DNA of 64,000 bases from Trachythela sp. YZ-2020 (GCA_016169945.1 JADLSH010000335.1:558001-622000); one strand, 5' to 3'. Shown: positions 12,601 through 24,094, counted from the first letter of the stretch. The notes: generated by a model not told the origin, from the sequence alone. A program made the numbers and translations.

Positions 12601-12880
12601 TCTTTCCACAGGATGGTATAGAGTTGGAGGAGGTGCTGGAACTAAACTGCCGACAACTTGTGTACCTCTTCATAGATGCGGAACAACTGCCCCAGGTTGG
12701 ATGAATGGTGTTCACCCTACAGTTACTGATGGCAAGGTGACGAGGAAAGTGTGTTATCATTATGGTAATTGTTGCAACTGGTCAAATAGCATCGAGGTTG
12801 TTAATTGTGGACAGTATTATGTCTACAGACTTGGCCCTCCAAAGTACTGTTCTTTAAGATATTGTGGGTCAGATAATTGA
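6308..12880 (+). CDS. Secreted protein with C-terminal D8C (uromodulin/OIT3-type) domain, five exons
   Basis: Exons: 6308-6389, 10116-10211, 10432-10593, 10970-11155, 12504-12880 (stop TGA). All four introns have GT/AG ends and all are phase 1, so the exons join into one 300-codon frame. Exon 1 is a signal peptide (MKGSPTIIAVLFAVSSLLVG, then DATSHAK). Exons 2-4 (residues about 28-175) are charged and helix-prone, with cysteines in exon 4 (KCCEVIKEY, QRCCNAF, YKVLCK). Exon 5 carries a D8C-like domain of the uromodulin/GP2/OIT3 kind (residues about 182-296), with GWYRVGGG, LPTTCVP, RCGTTAPGWMNG, VCYHYGNCCNW and YYVYRLGPP, and ten cysteines in the exon. No transmembrane or ZP domain follows, so the product should be extracellular. 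The role is unknown. An ATTAAA lies at 13007. Extra exons in the 3.7-kb first intron cannot be excluded. Confidence 0.85.
6684..7559. repeat. Intron 1 sequence with degenerate AACTAAA repeat
   Basis: Part of intron 1 of the D8C gene. From about 6825 to 7060 it is a degenerate run of AACTAAA/ACTAAAACT units. The rest is AT-rich with nothing recognisable. Confidence 0.55.
7560..8822 (+). pseudogene. Non-LTR retrotransposon remnant in intron 1
   Basis: A heavily decayed LINE-type reverse transcriptase in the same orientation as the host gene. Recognisable blocks are the pre-RT linker NPKEYWKLINSIK (about 7680), the fingers block ICRISKNLKNKKACASDSLS followed by NEIIKFSVEILP (about 7900-8000), VFPSFWY (about 8040), a palm piece LLYADYLVLLSESKSGLQ with YADD changed to YADY (about 8190-8250), and the thumb/C-terminal NVTPVLLYNCEIW block (about 8560-8600), then 8594-8822 ending AKFWLRINN. 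Stops, frameshifts and an internal deletion between fingers and palm are evident. Confidence 0.78.
9123..9357. mobile_element. 235-bp MITE in intron 1
   Basis: The ends are inverted copies beginning TAGGGAGTTTAAGCTTC, with further imperfect complementarity inward (AACGGCAAACG on the left, CGTTTGTCGTTTG on the right). A short TTAT lies on both outer sides and may be the target duplication. There is no coding capacity. The superfamily is not assigned. Confidence 0.75.
9358..10115. other. Remainder of intron 1
   Basis: AT-rich intronic sequence ending in the CTCCTTTAG acceptor of exon 2. No gene or repeat recognised. Confidence 0.5.
11430..12200 (+). pseudogene. LINE reverse-transcriptase C-terminal remnant in intron 4
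   Basis: Frame-shifted pieces of a CR1/Jockey-like RT: an LFLLYVNDLPD-like block near 11470-11500, a decayed palm motif followed by TKIFRCVD (about 11530-11560), then EKDLGIWIASDLTWA (about 11735-11790), RANKLLGFL (about 11810) and a C-terminal SKYVLPNT-type block (about 11900). It lies in the same orientation as the gene, inside the last intron (11156-12503). It is fully degenerate. Confidence 0.75.
12504..12880 (+). CDS. Terminal exon encoding the D8C-like domain
   Basis: Last exon of the 6308-12880 gene. The acceptor is TTTAG ending at 12503; the alternative AG a few codons downstream would give a frame that stops within ten codons. The domain matches the known D8C pattern: WYR near the start, a TCVP-x3-RC motif, APxWMNGxHP, a CC pair and a YYVY near the end. 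The open frame extends upstream into intron, but those residues are not part of the protein. Confidence 0.85.
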
Positions 12881-13006
12881 ACCAGCATCTTCCACGTATA
12901 TAGATAGATGAAAAATAGTCTTTTATGGGTTCAGTGTTACAACAGTTTTGGATTTCTATTGTGATATACACCAGTGAAAATGTATGTCCCTCTTTAATTT
13001 TCAAGA

Positions 13007-13012
13007 ATTAAA
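13007..13012 (+). promoter_or_regulatory. Candidate polyadenylation signal of the D8C gene
   Basis: ATTAAA about 127 bases after the stop codon, the common variant of AATAAA. There is no transcript evidence, so the call is positional. Confidence 0.4.
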
Positions 13013-13849
13013 TATAATGTAAAAACTTATATGATTCTATTAAAGATACAAAAACCGCAGAGATTTCGTTATTTATTAGTGCATGTAACGTGCCAAACTC
13101 TGGTTTAAATTGAACTTATTTAATAATATTAACTAATATGAAACTCGATAATAATATTAATCATATTCATTTTGAAATCAATTATATTTCTTGCAATCCA
13201 ATTCTGGCTTATAATTCCCCAAATCGCACTAATTTCAGCTTTAATCGCATCATTTTCAGGCTGTAATCGCATCATTATCAACCAATCATATTTAGTGCTA
13301 ACTATAATTATATGCAACTAATGAAGAAAATGTTATCAGGCAAAATAAATTTGATCGTAATTCGTTTATAAAAATACTCCACAGTCTGGTCAACTACGTG
13401 CATTTTTTTTACATAAAACATATCAGGGCTAACCAAACAAATATCAATGCCAATGGGCAATAATATACAATTACTGGACGAGGTTGAGCAAAATATTGTG
13501 ATTTTCAGTGGCGAGCAAATCAACTATTTGCCGATGCCGAGGGAAGAGGCAAATAATGTATCTGCGAGACAGTGACAAATCACGATATTTTGCGATATCC
13601 GAATTCAATAATTGTTTTATCATTCACTTAATGAAACATATTAATTATACGGAAAAACTCAACAAGTAATTTTTACCTTTCAAAATGTATATAATAATTG
13701 GGAAACTGAACTTCGTGTCGTGCGATTTTGTAATCGCGCGTTTGCTTTCAGACCAAGAATCGCACTCCACTCAGTTCAATTACCATTACAAATGTTCATT
13801 ACAAATTAACATTAAAATAAATTAGTGTCGCTTAAAATTTCTCTACAAT
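13013..13849. other. Intergenic AT-rich DNA with a recurring short repeat
   Basis: Contains a stretch (about 13165-13300) whose minus strand carries a GATTGGTTG motif followed by spaced GATTACA/GATTAAA motifs. Related stretches occur in intron 2 of the D8C gene (10255-10410) and next to exon 2 of the Cys-rich gene (44985-45120), so it looks like a dispersed non-autonomous repeat. No gene seen. Confidence 0.45.
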
Positions 13850-14036
13850 GGCTCTTCAATTACACAAGGCTTTGTACATTAAACGTTCGCAGCCTTCCCT
13901 TTTCTACCATCCACCAGCAGAATACGGTATGCAAGTTCGAATAGCGGTTTCACGATTTGATAAGGTCCAAACCACGGTTGGTGCAATTTTTTGACAGAGT
14001 TTTTCCTGTTCAAGGTACGATCATCTAGTTTGCCAT
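13850..14036 (-). pseudogene. Gypsy-type LTR retrotransposon integrase C-terminal remnant
   Basis: The minus strand reads KLHQPWFGPYQIVKPL, then AYRILLVDGRKG, then (after a frameshift) RLRTFNVQSL. This matches the chromodomain-proximal GPF/Y module at the end of Ty3/Gypsy integrases. Only this tail survives. No LTR was recognised nearby. Confidence 0.72.
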
Positions 14037-14407
14037 AGTCTAGGTTTTCCCGAGGTTGTTCATTGGAATAATTTTATTGTCTCTTCTTGAACCACTTTCA
14101 TTCTTGCTCGAACATTTAGATATGCTTTTCCCATCGTCCACGTATCCATCTGCAGATTTCCTTCCTGTTTTTTTTTCAGTCAACGACGAGTTTGCCGAGT
14201 ACCATGTGTACACTAGAACGATACGAAAACATGACTAGTTTTGAACACTCATTCGAATTGCTTGGATTTTCACCAATATATTTGATACCATCACTTCAGA
14301 GTTCAGTTGTAACGCTCAACAAACCATCAGCTTGAATCTCGATACCATCCCTACCAGATTTCAGTTGGAAAGCTCGAGCTCGACCAAACTATCAGTTTGA
14401 GGGTGAT
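14037..14407. other. Left flank of segmental duplication copy A
   Basis: No gene. Near 14286-14400 the words GATACCATC and TTCAG.TTG.AA.GCTC recur, suggesting a short imperfect tandem duplication next to the duplication breakpoint. Confidence 0.4.
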
Positions 14408-17400
14408 TGTGTGATGTCCTCGTGTTGTGCCTTTAAGTAGAACCGACTCACAAACTAAAAGAATGTATTTATTAACGCGCCTTGTTTTTCGAAATGTCAA
14501 CTCTTTCGCCTGGTGCTTCAAATTAATGCCAAATGTGATGGTTTCAGAAGTTAATGCTTTTTGACGGACATAATTAGGCATTAGCCTAGTTTCTGCCCTT
14601 TCAGACGCGAGCGTTAAATTTACGGGCGAATTAATTCGCGATAGAAGGCCTAGCCATTTCGCAAGTCCTTAATGCCTGATTCCAGGCTATTTCAACATGG
14701 CATTGAAAAATTAAACAACAGTGAAAGCAGATTCATTTATATTGTATGGTAAGTTATAATTTAAGTGTATTTGACCTGTTTCTGTGTTACTCATAGAATG
14801 GTTCCTACGGAAGGGCAATTTTGCGAATTGTGCTTGGCCTTCTCGCTTCCAGCCACTCCCCAGGCGTTTCACTCCAAAGCATTTAGTGGAAGGCCAGGAA
14901 CTAGGCTAGGACATAGTATCTTGAAAAACTGTCACGTGACCCACAGTTAGCCTAAATACAGTATAAAATGGTGCGTTTAAAAATTCGTTTTGCAGAGAAG
15001 GATTGACAGGTTTTCTTATAAATTTATCTTAACAAATAGAATACTAGATGGTCATTCTTCAACATTTAAACTTGGATCTGTGGAAATATGGAATTATTTA
15101 TATGACTGTACGGATCTAAAATCAGAATATGCGATATTGAAGTTAGTATAGCGTGTGTCGGGGAAAAACATGTGCTTATATAGTGTATACAAAAGCGATC
15201 ACGTAATAAAAATAGACCAATCAGATGGATTTAGTCAAAACAAAGTGTAAAAAAATATGGAAATCACATTACAAAAAGAGTTACTAAAAAGTTTTTAATT
15301 AAACTAATAGTTAATCTAGTTTATACTTCTTATATAAGTTTTTGCAATCGTTATTATTAATGTTTAAACAATGTCAAGGTAAGTGTTACGCACACGTGTG
15401 TAGTGTTCACATAGTGTAGTTAATGCATGAATTGTTGTGGTAAAAAGTGCAAAACCATGAGGATGACATTCTTAACAGGTACGGTTAGCATATTTTACAA
15501 AATTGTCTTCTCTTTGCCATGTTTGTTTTAGTAATTAAAACTCCTGCAATCGTTCACCAGACGGGCTAAGATTACAGCCAGGGCTAAAAATTCTCCACGT
15601 AACCAGCCCCCAACAAGGGTATATAATTATGGGCATAATATATGATTATTCCTAAATACCCCAATATGGGTGGTTTCATCTGATGTTGGTTGAACATGAC
15701 AAAGGCGAATCAAGCATCGAACATGGCGAAAATCTCCTTGTATTTTAATCCTTTGAGATTGGTTGCAAACCACTCGATTCATCTCTATCAAAAAATATAT
15801 AAATTGAGTTTGATGATCATTTTGCCTATAAATGATCTTACAAACCAATCTGAATTTGATACCATTGCTTCTAACTGTGAATTGACAATTTTTACAACAT
15901 AAAAAATGAAGATAAACTCTGGCATTATGTATTATTTGGCAGCGGTAATTCAAGTAGTTGTGTTGCAAACATAACAGCTGTAATATTATAGTTATATCCA
16001 GTAATATTGCCTCAATACAAGTGAACCAAATGCTACTTAAATATTCAGGACATTTGCTGTTACGTTATCAACTATATAAGTTGTTGCTATTGTAAGCCAA
16101 ATGCGATGAAAGACTTCTCGGCATTAAGACATACCCGGCTGAGCAAAATAATTTGAGGAATCAAAGAAAGAGGCTCGATCAGTGGTAAAACATGGCTACA
16201 TTGAAGGACTAGTGTCAGGTTCAGGCATTGCACGCTTCTGTTATTGTTTTTTCCTTGCCCAACGGCAACAAATAACGATATAAAAATATCTTCAGTTGTT
16301 TGGTACATTGCCAATCAGTTAAAAGGAGCAAGGATTATAAAAGGATAGTTTCAATATATGACGGATTAAAAAACTGTTTTCCAGATCTTCTCATCTAGTC
16401 GGCCGAAAAAATGACAACAGGAATTTGAGCCCACAATATACCGTGGTGCAACACGAATACCTGAACGAGCCGCGGTGATCAACTGTGAGTTTGATCGTTG
16501 CTAGGCCGGAATATTGCGTGTCATGATAATATATATTATATCAGTTTTCAAGGATTCAGAAGATTATAAGTTCACCTATGTTTATCTCAGAGGAACAGCC
16601 GCGTAGAAGTGAGGGGACATACAGTATTCCGTCAGACGTATTATTTCCACACAAGCTAGAAAAATTTACGCTTACAAAAATAACAATGTTTCGAGGAACG
16701 AAACAGCCAGTCTCGAACGGTCAGCTCGTCCCACCTCTAATTGTATGTTGGGAAATTTGACATCGACACGTGAATCACACACCATGGCCAGAAAATTAGG
16801 ACATGCATTCCTAGCATGCCAGAGTTTAAGTGAAGAATATGGCGGAAATATCATATTTATTTATTATTATTTTATTTTTATTAGGTTTGACAACAAAAAT
16901 TTACAATATGTTGAGGGGAACTTGAACAGAGAATAATCCTCTGATAGAAAGCTACCCAAAATATCTACATTACAAATTACATATTAGGTATTACGAATAT
17001 TTCGCCAAACACAAGTGCAATTTTTCATTAATACTTCGAGAACAAGTGCTATTTCGTATTAATATATATTTATTAAGGAAAAAACTATAAAAAAAAATTA
17101 TACTAATAAAATTTTTACTAGGATTATTTGGGAAAAATTTTCTCTCAATTTCCATAGTAAAAGAATTAAGAGAAAATTTCGATGTTCTTAGCCAATCAGA
17201 AACGAGGAAAATTGTTAATAATGATATTAAGATATTAATACTAGTAATTAATATACACATTACTAAATTTAAGAACTAAACTAAACTAAGCATCTGTTTC
17301 CTGATTAAATAGATAAGAGCAACAAAAACATTTTTAATAGAAAGAGTCAATTGAACTTGCCGCACGTATGGACAGGGGCAAATTGTTCCACGATTCAGTA

Positions 17401-18383
17401 GTTCTATAAAAATATGAGTATTTTAGACTATTTGTTCTAGCAAAACGGGGCTTAAAACAAAGTTCAGTATTCCTCACGTTATAAGGGGATTTTAATTCAT
17501 CTACATAGTCGAGAAGGTATATGTCACAATAGCCATGAAGACATTAATTTTATAGAACAAAGTTAAATCAGTTAATGTTTCTTCGAGATGCTAGTTTTAA
17601 AAGATTGAGTTCCTGTAGTCGTTTTTATATGGCTTGTTTTTAATCATTAATCTAGTAGCAATTCTAGTAGCGCGACGCTATACAGCTTCAATAATATCTT
17701 TCAAATATTCCTGATGTGGGGACCATACTACACTGGCATATTCGATATATATATAGATAATAAGGGGTGACACATTTAATAATAGCTGTGTCATTTGCAG
17801 ATTTCAATACAATATTAACTAGTTCTATAGACCGTCAAACAGATAATTTTTGTTATTATCATTATTATTATCGGTGCGTTTACAAAGTTATCTAAAAAGA
17901 TTATATTCTATATTTACAATTGTTGATATTTACGTATTAACATATTAATAGAACTACTTAAGATTGTTATGCCTATTTAAAATCAATAATTAATCTTTTT
18001 ACTACTATTTAATACGGTTACTGTGCTAGGGAAGAAAATACGACGATCAGTGCTCTCACAACCAAATTTTGATATTCCTTAGTGTGAGCTCCAAAATTCC
18101 TCAGATTTCCCCAAAATTCCTTAAATGACTTGTTTATCCTTGTAAGTACCCCTTAAGGCCTTAATCCCGCTTTTCGCTGTATCTCATTATAATTTTATTA
18201 TTTTAGTCCTTTACAAAAAGCACCTTTTGCGCATAAGCGACAGACGACAAAAAATCTATCTTAAAAATATCCTTAAAACTTTGCAAAATTCTTATTTCTA
18301 AGGAAAAATCCTTAGAAGTGAGAGCCCTGACGACGATATCGTTCTGTTCTGTTATGTTTTACAGCTTTATTAACACATACTAA
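14408..18383 (+). repeat. Segmental duplication copy A, block 1
   Basis: Aligns directly with 52562-56143 in the same orientation, starting at TGTGTGATGTCC and ending at TAACACATACTAA. Divergence is low (a few percent by eye), with several indels. Copy B lacks about 260 bases corresponding to roughly 16990-17230 and has a scrambled stretch near 53220-53470. The block contains no convincing gene apart from a LINE remnant. Short frames that are open in both copies are on opposite strands of the same DNA and show no sign of constraint. Confidence 0.92.
17590..17870 (-). pseudogene. LINE RT C-terminal remnant inside duplication block 1
   Basis: The minus strand reads YIEYASVVWSPHQEYLKDII, then EAV, a stop, and RRATRIATRLMI. 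This is the typical thumb/C-terminal segment of CR1/Jockey-like reverse transcriptases. The premature stop in the middle shows decay. The same remnant is present in copy B at about 55390-55530, so it pre-dates the duplication. Confidence 0.78.
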
Positions 18384-21165
18384 ACTAAATCTCAATCAAT
18401 CTAACAAAATGGCGGACAGTTCCTTATATATGTATTACTGACCAGCAGTCTCAACTGTGGGCTCATACACAGTACTTCATCTAGTATAACGTATATAATA
18501 TTAAACCTATTACCATAACATGTTCGACATTTAATTATTGTTAACGTGTTTGATTTTCTTGATTCATAATCGTGCCCACTGTTCCTGGTCGCTGGAATAT
18601 GGTTTGACAGGCGTCCTACCTTTTCAATATTTTCCACAGAGAGCAACCCAGGGTTGTTAAGGCTTCCCTGTAAGAGTAGCCTGGCAAAATAACTCTTAGT
18701 GCTCCTTTCTGGACAAGTTATAGCTGGTCAGCCAGGTACAAGGGTAATGCATGGTGCCACACAACACAGCAGTATTCCAAAACTGAACGTATAAGAGCAA
18801 AGTATATCTGTATTAAATCTTGAACGGGGACACCACGTCGACGTAAGACACGGATAATATACAAGCGTTTAGAAGCCTTAAACTGAGTGTATGTGATCAT
18901 TCCATTTTAAGTTATTTTGAAAAGTAAGGCCGAGCACCTTATGGGACTGCACAAGTTCAAGTACCTGCCCATCGATTAGCAAGGGTGATAACTCAGAGTT
19001 CTTTTTCAACATTGAGTTTCATAAAATTATTTAAAGACCAAGAACTGATTGAGTCAAGGCAGGACTGCATGTTTGAATTGCTGCTATTTGTTAAACCTTC
19101 CGATGTTGAAATATCATCCACGAATTTCCAGGTATCTGTCCCGTTGGATGTAGCATTGAGGTCATTTATCATTACCAAAAACAAAATTCGTCCGACTTTG
19201 TCCCCTGCGGGACACCAGCATTCATTCACAATGTCGACGATTGGAGAGAAAGTTGATGATTATTTTACCAAAGATCGTCTTACACCTAGGTCTAACAGCT
19301 TAAATATTAATACGTTGTGACCAATACGGTCAAATGCTTTTGCGAAATCAAGGAAGCAAAGTCGAGGGTGTCTACCAGGAGAGTCTAAATGGGACAACCA
19401 AGTGTGGATCATATTCAAAAGACAGTAAGTTGTCGATGTTCCTTTCAAACATCTGAACTGTTTTAGATCAATCTTATCTCTTATATCGGCTATCATCCAC
19501 GTCATCACAAAATCTTCCAGGACCTTAGACAGGCAGGGTGTCAGTGTAATATCTCGAACGTGCGCTGCCAGTTTGGGTAGAGTGTAGCAAATATTCGGCG
19601 GTTGACTGTTGTTTAAAACTACCTGAAAAATACAAGAATAACTTCGACGTTTCTTCTACTAACTTCCAGACAAAGGGCCTTCGCTCGAAACGTCGAAGTT
19701 CTTATTTTAATTTTCAGGTAGTCTTACACAACAGTCAACCGCCGAATGTCAGTGTAATATGTTTAGTGTCATCTTCGCAAGTGTGTAGTTGTATCTTTGT
19801 AACTCCAGATTACAGGAACAATTCCAGATGCAAGAGATTGAAAATGGTTATAACAGGCACGGCTAGTTCATAAGCAAACTCTTTTAAAATACGACAAGGA
19901 ACATTGTCTGGATCGTTGGCTTGAAAAGGTTAAATGGCAAGCAATTGCATGCATACTTCGTGCGGTTCGACTGTTCGAACGGGTTCATTAGCTGGAAGGA
20001 ATGCAAGTAGTGTTTGTTATATCAAGTGGTGGAATGTCAATATTGAATGAGGGGGAAAGTCATTCGACGTGTTAATCAATTCCGATTGCTCTAGGGTTTT
20101 ACCATCACGTTCAAGTGAGAAGTACTGATTTTTCTCCGATTTCCCTGACATGTTATTAACGATTTTCCACCACCTACGACAATCGTGCTTCCTTAAATAA
20201 TGCACCTTTGTCTTATAGAATTATGTTTTCCTTATATTGTTGGACCCTATATTTAAAAAATCGCCTTAAGGATATATTTTGGCTATGGAACGCTTTTTGA
20301 CCGTCATTGATAAGCTGTTTTATTGCTGGTGTGATCAATGGTTTGTCGGTCTGATGACGTGTTTCTTTCTTTTGTGGAAAGATTCGGCCAATGGTTTCTG
20401 TTAGTTTGATAGATAGATAGTTTAATAATCGTAATTTACAGTCAGCAAAACCTAACTGAATTGAATACGAATTTTTGCATGAATTAATTACTAATTAAAA
20501 GTTAGAAATATACATATATCAATAAGGTAAAAAACTATACGATCCCTGATCGTGGATAACGGCGACGCACTAAATGTTTAGCAGATTTTGCTTGTGTATT
20601 GTTGTTCTTAATATTATATTCAGATGGAAGCCAGTGTATAATATTATCGTCGCTTGAAACTAATGGAGCGAGGATAGTAATGATGATGTCCAGTGTTGCA
20701 GATCCTCTAGTAGGTTGGTCAACGACTTGTTTAATTAAGATTTTGACTGGACGTCAAAGCGCCTATTTCAAAATCATTAAAATCACCCAAGAAAACTAGA
20801 CCATGGTCTGGGTGTTTATATCGAATTATATCAGCAGTATTAATTAAATATTCAATAAGGTCATTACGTTCTGTTAACGGTAGACCTGGCGGATGGTATA
20901 CGACACAGATTGCAATTCCAGAAAGGACCAGAAAGAGGTCTAGAGAGGTGTTTAGGTCGTAATCACAGCCAATTGTTGCTCTCCAGGTCCAATCATCCCA
21001 CACAAGGCATATCTTCCTTAAGATAGACTCAAATAGGCGATATTTATGGAATAGGTCGTAACCATTAATTGATAACAAACTGTCCTCTATGTCTTTGTCC
21101 AGCCAAGACTCGATCATTGCAACGATATCAACAGGCCTTAAAAGCGCGGTAACTTCGTCCACCTA
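18384..21165 (-). pseudogene. CR1-like LINE (endonuclease plus RT), decayed
   Basis: One minus-strand retrotransposon. The endonuclease (20731-21162) shows the blocks VDIVAMIESWLDKDIEDS, CVVYHPPGLPL and LVFLGDFNDFE. The EN-RT linker (20017-20205) has RRWWKIVNNMSG. RT pieces follow at 19260-19508 (fingers and LCFLDFAKAFDR motif A), 18993-19229 (ILFLVMINDL, and FVDD replacing YADD) and 18718-18900 (thumb, IRSVLEYCCVVW). Several frameshifts separate the pieces, and a hairpin element interrupts the region between linker and fingers. Copy B of the segmental duplication keeps only the endonuclease part. Confidence 0.85.
19553..19747. mobile_element. Hairpin insertion with 13-bp direct flanking repeat
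   Basis: The word GTCAGTGTAATAT occurs at 19540-19552 and again at 19748-19760, so the 195 bases between are an insertion into the LINE. Within it, ATTCGGCGGTTGACTGTTGT (from 19593) is repeated inverted at the right end, with a nested palindrome around ACTTCGACGTTTC. It has no coding capacity. Confidence 0.75.
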
Positions 21166-21185
21166 AAGAGTCGGCAAAAGTACAA
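20516..21185 (+). repeat. Segmental duplication copy A, block 2
   Basis: Matches 56611-57265 from ATATCAATAAGG to TACAA. It consists almost entirely of the LINE endonuclease region. The right end is the exact insertion point of the DIRS-like element. Confidence 0.92.
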
Positions 21186-21419
21186 TTACGTTCTAATTCA
21201 CTACGCTCAAACGAACGTAAATTATTTACTTCCTATATACTACAAATCAGCACACGTACACATCGGATAACATGGGTAATGCTCATCACACCAACCAGAT
21301 AGGATTTATTTCAGTTTTTTAAATATTTTTTACATACTTCGATTAATATCATTATTATACTTAACAAGTGTATCACAACGCAAATTACGGTGGCCCACAA
21401 GGGTCACGGCAAAATAAAG

Positions 21420-21566
21420 ACTCACGGCAAAACACAACGAACTCACGGCAAAACTCAACGAACTCACGGCAAAACACAACGAACTCACGGCACAACACAA
21501 CGAACTCACGGCAAAACTCAACGAACTCACGGCAAAACACAACGAACTCACGGCACAACTGCGTCG
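21420..21566 (+). repeat. Left subterminal array of 21-bp repeats (7 units)
   Basis: Seven head-to-tail units of ACTCACGGCAAAACACAACG plus A, with alternating variants AAACTCAACG and ACAACACAACG. They begin 34 bases inside the left TIR end. All frames stay open, which creates false repetitive ORFs. They are likely binding sites for the transposase or promoter elements of the integrase gene (inference). Confidence 0.93.
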
Positions 21567-21702
21567 AAAGTCACGGCGGAAGTGGATCTCACGGCAAAAC
21601 ACCGAGTCGATAAGGCTACGGCGGAAGTGGAATTTTGCGACAGTAAAAATGCTTGTTAGCGGTTAGCCTCTCTTCCACGTTTCTCAGAGTCAGAGATACA
21701 AA

Positions 21703-22846
21703 ATGGCGGACAATAATGTGCAAGATTACGAATAAGAAGCGATAGAATACCTATTTTACCAAGGATATCAATATGACGAAATCAGGGGATTGTTATCTAG
21801 AGAATATGGTATAGAAATAAGTCTGAGTACTTTGAAAAGGCGGCTGAAAGCCATGAATTTATCGAGAAAGAACGTAGATTTTGACGTCCAACAAGTACGG
21901 CAAGCTATCGAGGTGCTTCTTGACGGGCCTCATTCTTGTGTTGGTTATCGATCCATGTGGCATTCGCTCAGGCTCAATGGTATGATTGTTCCACGAATTG
22001 TCGTACAGCAGCTAATGTTGGAGTTGGATCCGGAAGGTGTCCAGAGGAGAAAAGCACATAGGCTGCGAAGGCGAGAGTATCACAACCCTGGGCCGAATAG
22101 TGCTTGGCATGCTGATGGCTACGACAAGTTGTCCCCTTATGGATTCCCCATCCATGGGTGTATTGACGGGTTTAGTCGAAAAGTAATTTGGCTATATGTA
22201 AGTCGATCAAATAGCTATCCAGATAACATTGCTGCCTACTATCTGGATACTGTTAGTGAGCTTGGTGGTTGCCCCCGCCATCTTTATACTGACCTTGGAA
22301 CAGAGAATGGCACCATGGCTGGTATCCACTGTTTTTTTTGTCAATGACCCCAATTCACATGTATATGTACCCTCACCGAGAAATCAAAGGATCGAAGCAT
22401 GGTGGTCTTCCTTGAGAAAAAACTGGAGCACTTGGTGGATGAACTTTTTTAAAGACTTAGCAGACAGGGGAAAGCTAAACACATGTGATCCACTCCAGAA
22501 GGAGTGCTTATGGTTCTGCTTCTCTGGGTTGATTCAAGCTGATTTAGATCAGTCACTAGAGCATTGGAATACACACTACATTCGTAAGTCTCGGCATGAT
22601 ACAGTGTCTGGTAGGCCAAATGCAATATACTCATTACCAGAAAATCATGGTGGTATGGACAACTTGATGATTACAGTTCCTGAAAATGAGCTACACTACG
22701 CCAAATGTCACTTAATAGAAAAGGATGTGGCAAATGAGTACCACGAGTACTTTCAATATGTTATCTCTAACCTTGACCTTCAGAAACCTACACACTGGAG
22801 GGAAGCACTTGGTCTTTATGAAAGGATACTAGAAGTTGCAGTTTAG
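21703..22846 (+). pseudogene. IS3/retrovirus-like DDE integrase (transposase), two lesions
   Basis: The frame starts at ATGGCGGAC (21703). An N-terminal helix-turn-helix-like region (LLSREYGIEISLSTLKRRLK) is followed by an IS3-style HTH_21-like block (CVGYRSMWHSLRLNGMIV) and the catalytic core: NSAWHADGYDK (first Asp, about residue 138), IDGFSRKVIWLYVS, LYTDLGTENG (second Asp, about 197) and RNQRIEAWW (Glu, about 231). The DD-to-E spacing is about 33, as in retroviral-type cores. The C-terminal half continues to 22846. Two lesions break it: an in-frame TAA at 21733-21735, and a one-base shift in a T8 run at about 22331-22338. With these discounted the protein would be about 380 aa. The lesions are mild, so this copy died recently or the T run is miscounted. 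Confidence 0.88.
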
Positions 22847-24094
22847 GAATATCAGAGGAAAGTGCTGCCAATTCTCCATTCTAATGCTTGTGATAAACAT
22901 TTTGAAATGAAACAATAGTCATTGCAATTATTTTATCATTCTTACACTTTAGTGACTGGCAATGGTATTCATTGACAGCAAGATGCCTCATGCTTACTGA
23001 AGTGTTCTGAGATTGCAAACTACACATGCTCAGTTTTGGTTTTCATTTGTATAGTTTGACATGCAACTGGGGTCACTGTTGTGAGCTCAAAGCATCATAC
23101 TGTTCTTGACTAATGATACCACGAGCCATTGATGCCTGTATGTCAAAGAAGGTTGCTCTTGGGAGTTGGAAATAGTGAACTGCAATGCATTGTTGATTCA
23201 AAATTCCTTTTTCACATATCATGCTGCAAAGCAACCATTCATGGACTAGAAAAAGGAATTCATTGATCAGGCAGACCAGAACTGATAATTGTGTATGAGC
23301 TAAGCCCCAAATAGAATAAAAACTGCTTCAACAATGACAAACATTTATTCTAAATCGAAAACCGAAAAGTAATATGGTTGTACTTAACAAGATCCAATAA
23401 CTAAGATTCCCAACAATGTTGCTGTGTATCTGGATGCTGTGCACAAATTTGGTGGCTGTCCAAGTGAGCTACATTTCGGGTATTTTAACAACAAACTTGC
23501 TAGTATCATCTAACAAAATTAATATAAACAAAGTTTTATATATATTGAAACTGTGAAAAGTAATGTTATATTACAATTAATGTACCTTAGGCCTAGTACA
23601 AATGCGGATCTTAATTCTGGCCACTCCAAATAACTATTCCCATTATTTAGTTCATTAGAGCTTTTGTTTCGAGTTCGTTTGCATTAAGAATGACACTTTA
23701 GCCTGCATACCAAAGCTGTACTAAATTACAACTTTGAACGCTAACAAAATGCTCTTTAATAAGAGTTGTCATTTTTGTCCGTTCGGTAACATATTATAAT
23801 ATTTACCTTTAACTATTACTTGAATGTAACTTTTACGTTTTTATTACCTTGGTTATTGGTTATATAAATGATTTAGACCGGCTGAATTTAGATGGCCATT
23901 TGTAATAGGCCTTAACTGATTGATTAACAAAATTTGGCTAAACAATTTTTTTGTCCAAGATTGAAATCAATTATAGAAGTCATGTTCATTACTTTTATCT
24001 TTTTATGTTTGAACTAAAATGAATGTAACAGGAACAATTATAAATACATAAGCATAAGCAAACTGAAATGTCTGAATTATGATGTAAACTTGCA
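22847..24094. other. Space between the two convergent transposon genes, with an integrase fragment
   Basis: Non-coding sequence between the stop codons of the convergent genes. At about 23405-23480 it contains an isolated piece reading NNVAVYLDAVHKFGGCPSEL, a diverged version of the DNIAAYYLDTVSELGGCPRHL part of the integrase core. It is a partial internal duplication or a nested relative. Nothing else recognised. Confidence 0.6.

Noticed and set aside
16578..16854. Overlapping frames open on both strands and conserved in copy B
   Set aside because: Conservation is explained by the recent segmental duplication. Being open on both strands argues against coding, and no domain is seen.
21420..21566. 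Possible CRISPR-like array
   Set aside because: Units are contiguous with no variable spacers, and the context is a eukaryotic transposon end.
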